DNA of 64,000 nt from Burkholderia sp. NRF60-BP8 (GTDB taxonomy: Bacteria; Pseudomonadota; Gammaproteobacteria; Burkholderiales; Burkholderiaceae), in NCBI RefSeq assembly GCF_001522585.2, contig NZ_CP013373.1, positions 1,612,001 through 1,676,000 on the forward strand, in the 5' to 3' direction. A program made the translations under genes and the position numbers. This document shows, one piece after another, positions 25,523-35,646 of this stretch. The notes under the pieces were generated by a model, which worked only from the letters and a program-made list of their open reading frames with translations, searched no databases and was not told the origin of the DNA. The stretch's first letter is position 1; the number at the start of each line of letters is the position of its first letter.

Positions 25523-27994
25523 TTGAGCAAATATCCGTACCCCATTCCGAGCCGTGAAGAGATTCTCGGCGTGCTGCGTACGAGCGACGCGCCGCTGGCC
25601 GCCAACGACATCGCCGAAGCCCTGTCGATCAAGCGTCAGGAGCGCGAGGGGTTCTTCCGGCGTGTCGCCGCGATGGAGCGCGACGGCCAGATCCGCCTCG
25701 ACAAGCGCGGCCATTACCAGTTGACCCATCCGTCGAATTTCGTCGCGGGGCGTGTGCAGGGGCATCGCGACGGCTACGGGTTCGTGATCCGCGACGACGG
25801 CCAGGACGACCTGTTTTTGCCGAACGGCGAAATGCAGAAGGTGATGCACAACGACCGCGTGCTCGCGCGGATCGTCGGCTACGATCGCCGCGGCCGGCCG
25901 GAAGGGCATGTCGTCGAAGTCACCGAGCGCGCGAACAAGCGCGTGATCGGCCGCCTGCTGAACGAGAACGGCGCGCTGATCGTCGCGCCGGAAGACAAGC
26001 GCATCGGCCACGACATCCTGATCACGCAGAACGTGAAGAAGGCGAAGGTCGGGCAGGTCGTCGTCGTCGAGCTGACCGATTTCCCGAGCCGCCATTCGCA
26101 GCCGCTCGGCCGTGTCGTCGAAGTGCTCGGCGATATCGACGATCCGGGCATGGAAATCGAAATCGCGGTGCGCAAGTACGGCGTGCCGCACGAATTCAGC
26201 CAGCCGGCGCTCGACGAAGCCGCCGCGCTGCCCGACAAGGTGCGGCCGGCCGACCTGCGTTTTCGCGTCGACCTGCGCGACGTGCCGCTCGTGACGATCG
26301 ACGGCGAGGACGCCCGCGACTTCGACGACGCCGTCTACTGCGAGCCGGTCAAGGTCGGCCGCGGCGACGGCTACCGCCTGATCGTCGCGATCGCCGACGT
26401 GTCGCACTACGTCCAGCCGGGTAGCGGGCTCGATGCCGACGCGCTCGAGCGCAGCACGTCGGTCTACTTCCCGCGCCGCGTGATCCCGATGCTGCCGGAG
26501 AAGCTGTCGAACGGCCTCTGTTCGCTGAATCCGCAGGTCGATCGCTGCGTGCTCGCGTGCGACATGGTGATCACCGCGCGCGGCGAGATCAAGGCATACC
26601 AGTTCTATCCGGCCGTGATCCATTCGGCGGCGCGCCTGACGTACACCGAAGTCGCGGCCGTGCTGTCGAACACGAAGGGGCCGGAGGCTGCGCGCCGCGC
26701 CGATCTGCTGCCGCACCTGCAGGATCTGTACGGCGTCTACAAGTCGCTGTTCGCCGCGCGACAAAAGCGCGGTGCGATCGACTTCGACACGACCGAGACC
26801 TATATCGTCTGCAACTCGCAGGGCAAGATCGAGCAGATCGTGCCGCGTCAGCGCAACGACGCGCACAAGCTGATCGAGGAATGCATGCTGGCCGCGAACG
26901 TCTGCGCGGCCGATTTCCTGAAGCGCAACAAGCATCCGGGCCTGTACCGCGTGCACGCGGGACCGACGCCGGAGAAGCTGGAGAACCTGCGCGCGTTCCT
27001 GCGCGGCATGGGTCTGTCGCTCGGCGGCGGCGACAAGCCGCATGCGAGCGACTACGCGGCGCTGATGGCGCAGATCCGCGACCGGCCGGACGCGCAGATG
27101 CTGCAGCCGATGCTGCTGCGCTCGATGCAGCAGGCCGTCTACAGCCCGGACAACATCGGCCACTTCGGTCTCGCGTACGAGGCATACGCGCACTTCACGA
27201 GCCCGATCCGCCGTTATCCGGACCTGCTCACGCACCGCGCGATCTACGCGATCCTGTCGGGCAAGAAGTACGCGCCGAAGGCGCCGGAAGGTTTCGAGCT
27301 GAATACCGCGCTGTCGCCGCGCGCCCGCGCGATGCAGCAGGCCGACGACGAAGCGCGCGGCCGCTCGCGTTCGAACACGGCGATCTGGGAAGAGCTCGGC
27401 CTGCACTGCTCGGCGAACGAACGCCGCGCGGACGAAGCGTCGCGCGACGTCGAAGCGTGGCTCAAGTGCTACTTCATGCGCGACAAGCTCGGCGAGGAGT
27501 ACGGCGGGATGGTGAACGGCGTGACGTCGTTCGGCATCTTCGTGCAGCTCGACACGCTGTTCATCGAAGGGCTCGTGCACGTGACGGAGCTCGGCTCGGA
27601 CTACTTCCAGTACGACGAGATCAAGAACGAGCTGCGCGGCGAACGCACGGGTATCCGCTATCGCCTGTCGGATCGCGTGCGCGTGCAGGTGAGCCGCGTC
27701 GATCTCGATGCGCGCAAGATCGATTTCCGCCTCGTGCGCGATACGCCGGTGAAGGCGCCGCGGCCGTCGCCCGCGCCGGTTGCCGGCGTCGATCGCAACG
27801 GCAGCGGCCCGCGCGTGCGTGCGCTGCCGCCGGCGGAGGAAACCGCGCCGCGCCGCAAGACGGCCGCGAGCGCGCCGAGCGTCGCGGTGAAGGAAGCGCG
27901 CGCCGCGCGTGGCGCCGCGAAGAAGAAGGGCGGTGGCGGCGGCGCGCCGGCGAAGCCGGCCGCGAAGAAGGCCCGCGCCCGCAAGAAGTATTGA
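25523..27994 (+). CDS. rnr: Ribonuclease R
   Basis: An 823-residue 3'-5' exoribonuclease that degrades structured RNA. Order: N-terminal winged-helix region (to about 85), two cold-shock-type domains, the catalytic RNB domain from about residue 250 with the metal-binding GEDARDFDDAVY, an S1 domain (about 655-735, MVNGVTSFGIFVQLD) and a long basic Pro/Lys/Ala tail (about 745-823) common in proteobacterial RNase R. The start is TTG at 25523, the first in-frame start before the conserved SKYPYPIPSREEIL. rlmB follows 148 bp downstream, as in many proteobacteria. Confidence 0.95.
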   Translation: MSKYPYPIPSREEILGVLRTSDAPLAANDIAEALSIKRQEREGFFRRVAAMERDGQIRLDKRGHYQLTHPSNFVAGRVQGHRDGYGFVIRDDGQDDLFLPNGEMQKVMHNDRVLARIVGYDRRGRPEGHVVEVTERANKRVIGRLLNENGALIVAPEDKRIGHDILITQNVKKAKVGQVVVVELTDFPSRHSQPLGRVVEVLGDIDDPGMEIEIAVRKYGVPHEFSQPALDEAAALPDKVRPADLRFRVDLRDVPLVTIDGEDARDFDDAVYCEPVKVGRGDGYRLIVAIADVSHYVQPGSGLDADALERSTSVYFPRRVIPMLPEKLSNGLCSLNPQVDRCVLACDMVITARGEIKAYQFYPAVIHSAARLTYTEVAAVLSNTKGPEAARRADLLPHLQDLYGVYKSLFAARQKRGAIDFDTTETYIVCNSQGKIEQIVPRQRNDAHKLIEECMLAANVCAADFLKRNKHPGLYRVHAGPTPEKLENLRAFLRGMGLSLGGGDKPHASDYAALMAQIRDRPDAQMLQPMLLRSMQQAVYSPDNIGHFGLAYEAYAHFTSPIRRYPDLLTHRAIYAILSGKKYAPKAPEGFELNTALSPRARAMQQADDEARGRSRSNTAIWEELGLHCSANERRADEASRDVEAWLKCYFMRDKLGEEYGGMVNGVTSFGIFVQLDTLFIEGLVHVTELGSDYFQYDEIKNELRGERTGIRYRLSDRVRVQVSRVDLDARKIDFRLVRDTPVKAPRPSPAPVAGVDRNGSGPRVRALPPAEETAPRRKTAASAPSVAVKEARAARGAAKKKGGGGGAPAKPAAKKARARKKY

Positions 27995-28142
27995 GCGTTC
28001 GGGGCGGCGCAAGCGCATGCCCTGCAGTATCGAGAGACGCCGCGTCACCGGTCATCGGCCGGCCACGCGGCGCTTTCCTTTTCCATGGATCGCGGCTGCG
28101 CACGTCGCGCGGCCGCACGTTTGATCGAAGGTTGTTCCAGTC

Positions 28143-28886
28143 ATGTCACGTCTGAAGGTTCTTTACGGTTTTCATGCGGTGACCGCACGTATGCGGCACG
28201 ATGCGTCGACGGTGGCGGAGGTGCTGTACGACCAGACGCGCCGCGACCGCCGCATGCAGGAGTTCCTGCACGCCGCGAAGGAAGCGGGCGTGCGGCTGAT
28301 CGCAGCCGACGAAACGCGCCTGTGGGGCCTCGCGCATACCGAGCGCCACCAGGGCGTCGTCGCGCGCGTCGAGGACATGCCGCTCGCGCAGAACCTGTCC
28401 GAGCTGCTCGACGGCATCAACGGGCCCGCGCTGCTGCTCGTGCTCGACGGCGTCACCGATCCGCACAACCTCGGCGCGTGCCTGCGGGTCGCCGATTCGG
28501 CCGGCGCGCACGCGGTGATCGCGCCGCGCGACCGGGCGGTCGGCCTGAACGCGACCGCGGCCAAGGTGGCGAGCGGCGCGGCCGATACGGTGCCGTACAT
28601 CACGGTGACGAACCTTGCCCGCGCGCTGCGCGAGCTGAAGGAAGCCGGCGTATGGATCATCGGCACGTCGGACGAGGCGCCGGCGACGCTCTACGAAACG
28701 AAGCTCGACGGCCCGGTCGCGCTCGTGATGGGCGCGGAAGGCGAAGGCATGCGCCGGCTCACGCGCGACACCTGCGACGAAGTGATGAGCATCCCGATGG
28801 CCGGCAGCGTGGAAAGCCTGAACGTGTCGGTCGCGAGCGGCGTGTGCCTGTACGAGGCCGTGCGCCAGCGGCGCGTGAAGGGCTGA
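28143..28886 (+). CDS. rlmB: 23S rRNA 2'-O-methyltransferase RlmB
   Basis: A 247-residue SpoU/TrmH-family knotted methyltransferase that methylates the ribose of 23S rRNA guanosine 2251 using SAM. The N-terminal substrate-binding domain is followed by motif 1 ([18 protein letters not shown]), motif 2 ([13 protein letters not shown]) and motif 3 ([15 protein letters not shown]). Length equals the family norm. It follows rnr on the same strand. Confidence 0.95.
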   Translation: MSRLKVLYGFHAVTARMRHDASTVAEVLYDQTRRDRRMQEFLHAAKEAGVRLIAADETRLWGLAHTERHQGVVARVEDMPLAQNLSELLDGINGPALLLVLDGVTDPHNLGACLRVADSAGAHAVIAPRDRAVGLNATAAKVASGAADTVPYITVTNLARALRELKEAGVWIIGTSDEAPATLYETKLDGPVALVMGAEGEGMRRLTRDTCDEVMSIPMAGSVESLNVSVASGVCLYEAVRQRRVKG

Positions 28887-29004
28887 CCCCGAGGCTGCCC
28901 CCCGAGGCTGATCCGGGGGCCGGCCCGTCCCGCGCGCGATGCGCGGGCATCGAATGACCCGAACGACGCGTGCGCCGATGCAAGCTCTCCGGAATCCGAG
29001 ACCG

Positions 29005-29877
29005 ATGACCCTGTTCCGTGTCGGCGTCTCCTGCGCCGTGCTCGGCCTGCTGGCGGCCTGTATGTCGCCGACGCTCGTCGATCGCGGCGCCTACTACGCC
29101 GACACGAGCCTGCATGCGCGCGGCGCCGATGCGCGGATCCGCTTTCTCGTGATGCATTACACCGAAAGCGACGAGGCGAAATCGCTGCGCACGCTGACCG
29201 GCGAGTCGGTCAGCGTGCATTACGTCATCCCGCCGCAGCCGCGCACCGAGCGTGGGATGCCCGTCGTCTACCAGCTCGTTCCGGAAGCGCGGCGCGCGTG
29301 GCACGCGGGTATCAGCGAGTGGCAGGGCACGACCGAGCTGAACGCGGTGTCGATCGGCATCGAGAACGTGAACCGCGGCCCGCTCGATCCGCAGCAGCGC
29401 ACCTGGCAGCCGTATCCGCCCGAACAGGTCGACGCGCTGATCCGCCTGTCGAAGGACATCGTCGCGCGCTACGGGATTGCGCCGACGCGTGTGGTCGGGC
29501 ACAGCGACATCGCGCCGCAACGCAAGATCGATCCCGGGCCGCTGTTCCCGTGGCATGCGCTCGCGCAAGCCGGCGTCGGCGCATGGCCGGACGGCGCGAC
29601 CGTCGCCGCACGGCTCGGCGGCCGCGATCCGCACGCGCCGGTCGACGTGCGCGAACTGCAGCTCAAGCTCGCGCGCTACGGCTACGACGTGCCGACCGAC
29701 GGCGTGCTCGACACGCGCACGCGGCGCGTGTTCGCGGCGTTCCAGATGCATTTTCGGCCGTCCGATTACGCGGGCAATCCGGACGCGGAAAGCGACGCGA
29801 TCGCGCAGGCGCTGCTCGACAAGTACTTCCCCGGCACGCAAGCAGTGGCCCCCACGCCGGCCGCCGACACGCGCTGA
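29005..29877 (+). CDS. Lipoprotein N-acetylmuramoyl-L-alanine amidase (AmiD-like)
   Basis: A 290-residue zinc amidase that cleaves the peptide from MurNAc in peptidoglycan or its fragments. A lipoprotein signal ends in the lipobox LLAAC at residue 19. The amidase_2 domain shows the zinc His in FLVMHYTES, the HYVI segment, AWHAGISEW, and the [17 protein letters not shown] motif with the second His and catalytic residues. A C-terminal peptidoglycan-binding domain ([20 protein letters not shown]) follows. Likely an outer-membrane lipoprotein in cell-wall recycling. Upstream in-frame ATGs at 28978 and 28954 are possible. Confidence 0.9.
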   Translation: MTLFRVGVSCAVLGLLAACMSPTLVDRGAYYADTSLHARGADARIRFLVMHYTESDEAKSLRTLTGESVSVHYVIPPQPRTERGMPVVYQLVPEARRAWHAGISEWQGTTELNAVSIGIENVNRGPLDPQQRTWQPYPPEQVDALIRLSKDIVARYGIAPTRVVGHSDIAPQRKIDPGPLFPWHALAQAGVGAWPDGATVAARLGGRDPHAPVDVRELQLKLARYGYDVPTDGVLDTRTRRVFAAFQMHFRPSDYAGNPDAESDAIAQALLDKYFPGTQAVAPTPAADTR

Positions 29878-29969
29878 ATACGCGGCGCATCGCCCGCGGA
29901 AAAACGCGGGACCGTGCGCCGACTCCGGTAAACTGGCGGTTTTCCGCAATCCCGCAGCATTACCACGCC

Positions 29970-30665
29970 ATGACTCAAGACGAACTCAAACGCCTCGTCG
30001 GCCAAGCCGCCGCCGATTACGTGATCCAGAACGTACCCGAAGGTGCGGTGATCGGTGTCGGCACCGGCTCGACCGCCAACTGCTTCATCGACGCGCTCGC
30101 CGCCGTCAAATCGCGCTATCGCGGTGCCGTGTCCAGCTCGGTCGCCACGACCGAACGCCTGAAATCGCACGGCATCAAGGTGTTCGACCTGAACGAGGTC
30201 GAGTCGCTTCAGGTGTACGTCGACGGCGCCGACGAGATCGACGCGAGCGGCGCGATGATCAAGGGCGGCGGCGGCGCGCTGACGCGCGAGAAGATCGTCG
30301 CGTCGGTGGCCGACACGTTCGTCTGTATCGCCGACGCCAGCAAGCGCGTGCCGGTGCTCGGCGCATTCCCGCTGCCGATCGAGGTCGTGCCGATGGCACG
30401 CACGGCGATCGGCCGGCGCGTGACCGCGCTCGGCGGCGTGCCCGTGCTGCGCGTGACGAAGGACGGCGCGCCCTACATCACGGACAACGGTAACGAGATC
30501 GTCGACGTGAAGGGCCTGCAGATCGCCGATCCGCGCGGTTTCGAAGCGCAGGTGAACGCCTGGCCGGGCGTCGTGACGGTCGGCCTGTTCGCCGAGCGCG
30601 GCGCGAATCTGTGCTTGCTCGGCACGGAAAACGGCGTTGAAACGATCGTTTATCCGGCTGGCTGA
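29970..30665 (+). CDS. rpiA: Ribose-5-phosphate isomerase A
   Basis: A 231-residue enzyme interconverting ribose-5-phosphate and ribulose-5-phosphate in the pentose phosphate pathway. The phosphate loop [15 protein letters not shown] (about 30-44), DGADEID (about 84-90) and [12 protein letters not shown] (about 97-108), with the catalytic acid and Lys, are intact. Length is the family norm. It is monocistronic, with a terminator downstream. Confidence 0.96.
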   Translation: MTQDELKRLVGQAAADYVIQNVPEGAVIGVGTGSTANCFIDALAAVKSRYRGAVSSSVATTERLKSHGIKVFDLNEVESLQVYVDGADEIDASGAMIKGGGGALTREKIVASVADTFVCIADASKRVPVLGAFPLPIEVVPMARTAIGRRVTALGGVPVLRVTKDGAPYITDNGNEIVDVKGLQIADPRGFEAQVNAWPGVVTVGLFAERGANLCLLGTENGVETIVYPAG

Positions 30666-30740
30666 ATCTGAATGAGAAGCAGTCCGTAACGGCGCGCTGT
30701 CTGCCGTCATGGATTGGATATATAAATCTTGTGGAAACCG

Positions 30741-30780
30741 GGGTCCGGCAGGCGCGGCGCGCTTCCCGGGCCTTTTTTTT
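30741..30780 (+). terminator. Probable rpiA terminator
   Basis: GGTCCGG pairs with CCGGGCC (one G-U pair) across an 18-base region, followed by eight T. It lies 76 bp after the rpiA stop. Confidence 0.55.
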
Positions 30781-30862
30781 AGCCGTATAAATCACCTCGT
30801 TCAAAAGAGGGATAACCCTGTCAGGTGTTTACCAGATAGCGAAATATCGTCGAACTCATCAA

Positions 30863-30877
30863 CTTATAGATCATAAG
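30863..30877. promoter_or_regulatory. Possible GntR operator
   Basis: CTTAT and ATAAG arms separated by five bases lie in an AT-rich zone about 70 bp upstream of the GntR-family start codon. Position suits an autoregulatory operator; the half-site is short. Confidence 0.3.
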
Positions 30878-30945
30878 AACAGTAGTAACCAGGGCCGGCG
30901 GAACTGCGGAGCAGGTGTTCGCAAATCGACGCACGGGGAGGTGTC

Positions 30946-31662
30946 ATGGAGCAGGGCAAAGACCGGTCACTGGTCGCCAAAGTGATGGATGGGCTTGTCG
31001 CGGGTATCGTCGAAGACAAGTACGGCGGCATCTTGCCGCCACAGGACGTGCTGTCGAAAGAGTTCGACGTGAGCCGCACGGTGATGCGGGAAGCGTTGTC
31101 GATGTTGCTTGCGCGCGACATGCTCGACGTGCGTCCGAAAGTCGGTACGCGCGTGCGGCCGATGCGCGACTGGCGGATGATCGACGAAGACGTCGTGAGC
31201 TGGCGATTTCGGGCGAAGCCCGATCCGCAGTTCATGCGCGACGTCATCGAATTCCGCATGCTGATCGAACCGCGCGCGACCGCGCAGGCGGCGGTGCGCG
31301 CGACGGCGGCCGACATCGCGGGCATTCGCGAAGCGTTCGATGCGTTCAAGGTGCTGCAGCCGGGCGACCCCGGCTACGACACGGCGGACGAGTTGCTGCA
31401 TACGCGGATCGTCCAGGCGAGCGGCAACCAGTTCTTCCAGCAGATGGCGGCGATCGTGCGCGGGGCAGTGCGTCTCGTGAATCCGCGCGTCGTGCAGAAG
31501 GAAGGCGCGCACGACATCGCGGTGAAGGCGCATGCGCGCGTCGTCGATGCGATCGAACGGCGCGACCCGCGCGAAGCCGAAGCGGCCTCGCTCGCGCTGA
31601 TCGATTTCAGCGCGGACGAGATTTCGCGCGATTTCTCGGTCGACGTGCCGGTGCGGGCCTGA
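30946..31662 (+). CDS. GntR-family regulator, FadR/FCD subfamily
   Basis: A 238-residue regulator with an N-terminal winged helix (GGILPPQDVLSKEFDVSRTVMREALSML, seen as LSKEFDVSRTVMREALSML) and an FCD effector domain holding the Asp and three His that bind a metal and a carboxylate or sugar acid. ATG has GGGGAGG upstream. It is followed 98 bp later by a Gfo/Idh/MocA oxidoreductase on the same strand, suggesting control of a sugar or sugar-acid step. The effector is unknown. Confidence 0.85.
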   Translation: MEQGKDRSLVAKVMDGLVAGIVEDKYGGILPPQDVLSKEFDVSRTVMREALSMLLARDMLDVRPKVGTRVRPMRDWRMIDEDVVSWRFRAKPDPQFMRDVIEFRMLIEPRATAQAAVRATAADIAGIREAFDAFKVLQPGDPGYDTADELLHTRIVQASGNQFFQQMAAIVRGAVRLVNPRVVQKEGAHDIAVKAHARVVDAIERRDPREAEAASLALIDFSADEISRDFSVDVPVRA

Positions 31663-31760
31663 CGCCGCGCGTATCGCTCATCCGTGTGCCGGGCCGTTTA
31701 TCATGACGGCCGGCCGGCAGCGTGCCGGCAACCGTCATACGACCGACACGGAAGATCAGG

Positions 31761-32747
31761 ATGAACGACAACGACCATCGCCCGGTGCGCTTCGGCATCG
31801 TCGGTGCGGGCAGCATTGCGCGCCGCTTCGCGCAAAGCCTCGCGCACGTGCCGGGCGCCACGCTCGCCGGCGTCTGGGCCCGCCGCGCCGACGCAGCGGC
31901 CGCCTTCTGCGAGACATACGGCGGCACGCCTGCCGCGTGCCTCGACGCGCTCCTCGCGAGCGATATCGACGCGGTCTACATCGCGACGCTCCATGACAGT
32001 CACGCGCAGTACACGCTGGCCGCATTGGCCGCCGGCAAGGCCGTGCTGTGCGAGAAGCCCGCGGCGCTGAACGCCGTGCAGCTCGACACGGTGCTGCACG
32101 CGGCGCGCGATGCCGGGCGGCTCTTCATGGAGGCGATGAAGCCGCCGTTCTTCCCGCTGTACCGTCAGTTGCGCGCGCATCTGCGCGACGATCCGATCGG
32201 CGAGATCCGGCTCGTGCGGGCCGGCTGCGCATCGTCGTCGGTGCCGGCGGACCATTCCGTCTATCGGCTCGATCGCGCGGGCGGCGCGCTGCTCGATATC
32301 GGCATCTACGAGGCGTTCCTTGCCATCGACTGGCTCGGCGCGGCGCGCGACGTGCAGACGCTCGGCCGCGTCGGCGCGACGGGTGTCGACCTGTTCGCGA
32401 GCCTGAACAGCGTGCATGCGAACGGCGGGATCGCGCAGCTCTTTTGCGGCCTCGACGTGATGGGGCGCGGCGATGCGCTGATCGCCGCGGCGGGCGGCCA
32501 CGTGACGATTCACGAGAAGTGGTGGAACCCCGCGCGGGCGACGATCCGCTACGCGGACGGGCGCACCGTCGAGCTCGACGCGCCGGTCGACGGCGGCGGG
32601 CTGAACTACGAAACCGCGCATTTCTGCGACCTGCTGCGCGCGGGCGAGATCGAAAGCCCGATCATGACGCACGACCATTCGCGGCAGATGATCGCGATGA
32701 CCGACGCGGCGCGCGCCGTGCTCGGCGTGCGTTATTCGGGCGAGTAA
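31761..32747 (+). CDS. Gfo/Idh/MocA-family oxidoreductase
   Basis: A 328-residue NAD(P)-dependent dehydrogenase. The Rossmann motif GIVGAGSIARRFAQ opens the protein and the conserved GKAVLCEKPAALN (with the Glu-Lys-Pro triad) follows at about residue 90. The C-terminal substrate domain has the AGGALLDIGIYE motif typical of dihydrodiol or glucose-fructose oxidoreductase relatives. ATG at 31761 follows AGG; the 13 codons upstream in frame do not look like coding sequence. Substrate unknown, probably a polyol or sugar. Confidence 0.85.
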   Translation: MNDNDHRPVRFGIVGAGSIARRFAQSLAHVPGATLAGVWARRADAAAAFCETYGGTPAACLDALLASDIDAVYIATLHDSHAQYTLAALAAGKAVLCEKPAALNAVQLDTVLHAARDAGRLFMEAMKPPFFPLYRQLRAHLRDDPIGEIRLVRAGCASSSVPADHSVYRLDRAGGALLDIGIYEAFLAIDWLGAARDVQTLGRVGATGVDLFASLNSVHANGGIAQLFCGLDVMGRGDALIAAAGGHVTIHEKWWNPARATIRYADGRTVELDAPVDGGGLNYETAHFCDLLRAGEIESPIMTHDHSRQMIAMTDAARAVLGVRYSGE

Positions 32748-32799
32748 GCGGCAAGGCGGGTGCCGGGCCCGCGAGCGCGGCCCGGTGCAATTGCGCGGC

Positions 32800-33492
32800 T
32801 CAGTGCCGCGACGGCAGCGACAGGCGCTTTTCGTACCAGCGCTGTACCCATTCGAGAATCTGGCACAGGATCCAGTACACGGCCGCGGCGGCGAGATAGA
32901 GCGGCAGCGGCTGATAGGTCGCCGCGATCACTTCCTGCGCGCTGCGCAGCAGTTCGGTCACGGTGATCACCGACACGAGCGACGTGTCCTTGATCAGGCT
33001 GATCAAGCTGTTCGACAGGCTCGGCACCGCGATGCGCAGCGCCTGCGGGCCGATCACGTAGCGCAGCGTCTGCCCCCACGACAGCCCGAGGCTGTACGCG
33101 GCGAGCCACTGGCCGCGCGCGATCCCGTTGATCGCGCCGCGCATGCTTTCCGACATGTAGGCCGCGACGTTCGCGGACAGCGCGATCACGCCGGCCGGCG
33201 TCGGGTCGAGCGAGATGCCGAGGCTCGGCAGCCCGTAATAGATGACGAAGATCTGCACGAGCAGCGGCGTGCCGCGCATCAGGCTCACGTACGCGCGCGC
33301 CAGCCACGCGAGCGCGTTGACCCAGATGCGCTCGAAGCCGTCGAGCGCTTCGCTTTGCCGGATGCCCATCATCGCGAGCACGACGGCGCCAAGCAGGCCG
33401 AACACCATCGACAGCACGGCGAACTTGACGGTCAGTACGGCACCCTGGGCGAGCACCGGCAGCGATTGGACGAGCAGGGACGTTGTCGACAT
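32800..33492 (-). CDS. Polar amino-acid ABC transporter permease
   Basis: A 230-residue HisM/GltK-type inner-membrane permease. The EAA-loop region for ATPase contact is visible (SLGLSWGQTLRYVIGPQALRIA), as are five or so membrane helices and the PLLVQIFVIYYGLP segment typical of amino-acid permeases. It is 123 bp downstream of the binding-protein gene on the same strand. No ATPase gene lies next to it, so it must borrow one encoded elsewhere or the operon has been broken. Confidence 0.9.
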   Translation of the reverse strand: MSTTSLLVQSLPVLAQGAVLTVKFAVLSMVFGLLGAVVLAMMGIRQSEALDGFERIWVNALAWLARAYVSLMRGTPLLVQIFVIYYGLPSLGISLDPTPAGVIALSANVAAYMSESMRGAINGIARGQWLAAYSLGLSWGQTLRYVIGPQALRIAVPSLSNSLISLIKDTSLVSVITVTELLRSAQEVIAATYQPLPLYLAAAAVYWILCQILEWVQRWYEKRLSLPSRH

Positions 33493-33548
33493 GGAATACG
33501 AAGCGAATGCGTGCGCGAAAGCGCAATCATAAACCGGACCGATAAAAC

Positions 33549-33580
33549 AAAGGGCGGCATCGTTGCGGATGCCGCCCTTT
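33549..33580 (-). terminator. Intercistronic hairpin between binding protein and permease
   Basis: Perfect 13-base arms (AAAGGGCGGCATC and GATGCCGCCCTTT) with a six-base loop lie between the two genes. A T-rich tail follows on the minus strand, so it can act as an attenuating terminator or an mRNA 3'-end stabiliser that gives more binding protein than permease. Confidence 0.7.
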
Positions 33581-33615
33581 CCGGCCCGCCGTCGGGCGGG
33601 AAAATGCAGGCGTGC

Positions 33616-34410
33616 TTACTTGATCGGTTTCGTCACGTCGATGCCGAACCACTTGTCGGAGATCTTCGTGAACGTGCCGTCGGCCTCGAGTTGCGCCATC
33701 GCGTCGTCGATCGCCTTCTGGAACTTCGGGTTGCCCTTCTTGAACGGGATGCCCGACGGGTTCGCCGAGCCGACGTTCGCGCCCGGGCGCAACGGCAGAT
33801 CGGAATTCTTCGTCAGGTACGCGAGCATCAGGCGGTCGTTGAGCGCCGCGTCGAGGCGGCCGGCCGCGAGATCGCGCAGGTACTCGGGCGCGCCCGGGTA
33901 CGTCTTCACGTCGATGCCCGGCACCGATTTCGCCATGTCCATGTAGTTCGTGCCGAGCGCGACGCCGAGCTTCTTGCCCTTCAGGTCTTCCAGCGACTTG
34001 AACTGGCGCGTGTCGTCCTTGCGCTGGATCAGCTGCGCGGACGAGTACGTGTACGCCGGCGAGAAGTCGAGCGTTTCCTTGCGCTTGTCGGTGATGCCGA
34101 CCTGGTTGGCGATCACGTCGAACTTGCCGGCCTGCAGGCCGGCGATGATGCCGCTCCATTCGGTCGTCACGAATTCGGCCTTCACGCCGAGCTTCGCCGC
34201 GACGGCCTTCGCGATGTCGACGTCGAAGCCGACGAGCTCGCCTTGCGGGCTCTTCGAGTTGAACGGCGGGAACGTGCCTTCGAGACCGACCCGCAGCGTG
34301 CCGCGTTGCTTGACCTGATCGAGGAGGTCGGCCGCATGCGCGGTTGTCGCAGCGAACGACGTGCCGATCACGCCGGCAACCAGCAGCTTCTTCAGCAGCG
34401 AAAATTTCAT
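33616..34410 (-). CDS. Polar amino-acid ABC transporter, binding protein (FliY/cystine-like)
   Basis: A 264-residue periplasmic binding protein (SBP_bac_3 family). A signal peptide (MKFSLLKKLLVAGVIGTSFA to the THAAD site) precedes RVGLEGTFPPFNS and LVGFDVDIAKAVAAKLGVK, the ligand-contact segments of the family, and GVALGTNY. Cystine or another polar amino acid is the likely ligand. ATG 34410 is chosen because the longer frame has no signal-like start. The partner permease is downstream after a strong hairpin. Confidence 0.9.
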   Translation of the reverse strand: MKFSLLKKLLVAGVIGTSFAATTAHAADLLDQVKQRGTLRVGLEGTFPPFNSKSPQGELVGFDVDIAKAVAAKLGVKAEFVTTEWSGIIAGLQAGKFDVIANQVGITDKRKETLDFSPAYTYSSAQLIQRKDDTRQFKSLEDLKGKKLGVALGTNYMDMAKSVPGIDVKTYPGAPEYLRDLAAGRLDAALNDRLMLAYLTKNSDLPLRPGANVGSANPSGIPFKKGNPKFQKAIDDAMAQLEADGTFTKISDKWFGIDVTKPIK

Positions 34411-34461
34411 CGTGAGTGTCCTTGCCCTGTCCGGGTCAATGATTCGGATAACGAGGTCGAT

Positions 34462-34479
34462 GATAGCGAAAATGCTATC
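34462..34479. promoter_or_regulatory. Inverted repeat upstream of amino-acid binding protein
   Basis: GATAGC and GCTATC arms with a six-base A/T-rich spacer, in the AT-rich region about 50 bp upstream of the start codon. It may be an operator or part of the promoter. Confidence 0.35.
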
Positions 34480-34510
34480 GATATCTAAATATTGTTTGCT
34501 TATGACTATA

Positions 34511-35548
34511 TTACGCGCTGCGTTCGCGGGCAATTGCCTTCACGCACTCCGACACGAGTGCCGGGCCGCGATAGATGAAGCCGGTATAGAGCTGGACGAG
34601 CGCCGCGCCGGCCGCCAGCTTCGCACGCGCGTCCTCGCCCGAAAAAATGCCGCCGACGCCGATGATCGGCACGTCGTTGCCGACTTCCGCGTGCAGCTTG
34701 CGGATCACTTCGTTCGACGCATCGAACACCGGGCGGCCCGACAGGCCGCCGGCTTCGTCCGCGTGCGGCAGGCCCTGGACGGCCGCGCGCGACAGCGTCG
34801 TATTGGTGGCGATGACCGCTTCGATCTTGTGGCGCAGCAGCGTGTCGCCGATTTCCTTGACCTGTTCGTCGTCGAGGTCGGGCGCGATCTTCAGCGCGAG
34901 CGGCACGAGCTTGCCGTGCAGGTCGGCGAGGCGCTGCTGCTTGTCCTTCAGCGCGGCGAGCAGCGCGTCGAGTTCGCCCGCGCCCTGCAACTGGCGCAGG
35001 TTCTTGGTGTTCGGCGACGAGATGTTGATCGTCACGTAGCTCGCGAACGGGTACACGCGCTCGAGGCAGTACAGATAATCCTCGGCCGCGCGCTCGATCG
35101 GCGTGTCGGCGTTCTTGCCGATGTTCAGGCCGAGGATGCCGCGGTAGCGGGCGGCCTGGACGTTCTTCACGAACTGGTCGACGCCGTGGTTGTTGAAGCC
35201 CATCCGGTTGATCAGCGCTTCGGCCTGCGGCAGCCGGAACATCCGCGGGCGCGGATTGCCGGGCTGCGGGCGCGGCGTGACCGTGCCGACCTCGATGAAG
35301 CCGAAACCGAGCGCCGCGAGGCCGTCGATGGCCGCGCCATCCTTGTCGAGGCCGGCCGCGAGGCCGACCGGATTGCGGAACGTGAGCCCCATCACGGTGC
35401 GGGGCGCGTCGGGCACGCGGGCCGATAGCGCGCAGGCGAGGCCCGTGCGGCCGGCCGCGCCGAGCGCGCGCAGCGTAAGGTGGTGAGCGTCTTCCGCATC
35501 CATTTTGAACAGGGATGCGCGGGCCAGCGGGTAGAGGGAACTGAACAC
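34511..35548 (-). CDS. pyrD: Dihydroorotate dehydrogenase (quinone), class 2
   Basis: A 345-residue FMN enzyme oxidising dihydroorotate to orotate in pyrimidine synthesis, feeding electrons to membrane quinone. The N-terminal membrane-association helices ([24 protein letters not shown] in parts: [20 protein letters not shown]) mark class 2. FMN and catalytic regions [24 protein letters not shown] with the catalytic Ser, and [11 protein letters not shown] are present. The GTG at 35548 gives the family N-terminus; a TTG 11 codons upstream (35581) is less likely. It is 98 bp downstream of bpt. Confidence 0.95.
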   Translation of the reverse strand: MFSSLYPLARASLFKMDAEDAHHLTLRALGAAGRTGLACALSARVPDAPRTVMGLTFRNPVGLAAGLDKDGAAIDGLAALGFGFIEVGTVTPRPQPGNPRPRMFRLPQAEALINRMGFNNHGVDQFVKNVQAARYRGILGLNIGKNADTPIERAAEDYLYCLERVYPFASYVTINISSPNTKNLRQLQGAGELDALLAALKDKQQRLADLHGKLVPLALKIAPDLDDEQVKEIGDTLLRHKIEAVIATNTTLSRAAVQGLPHADEAGGLSGRPVFDASNEVIRKLHAEVGNDVPIIGVGGIFSGEDARAKLAAGAALVQLYTGFIYRGPALVSECVKAIARERSA

Positions 35549-35646
35549 GGGAATGGGGCGGGCAGCCGAAATGAATGACAACCCGCTATTTTACCGGGAG
35601 TTGCACGGCACGGGCGTGCTTCGCTCCGTAGCCGCCGCGACGCGCG

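Noticed and set aside
25466..28048. An 860-codon minus-strand frame opposite RNase R.
   Set aside because: Long antisense frames are expected in GC-rich DNA; RNase R on the + strand has full domain order.
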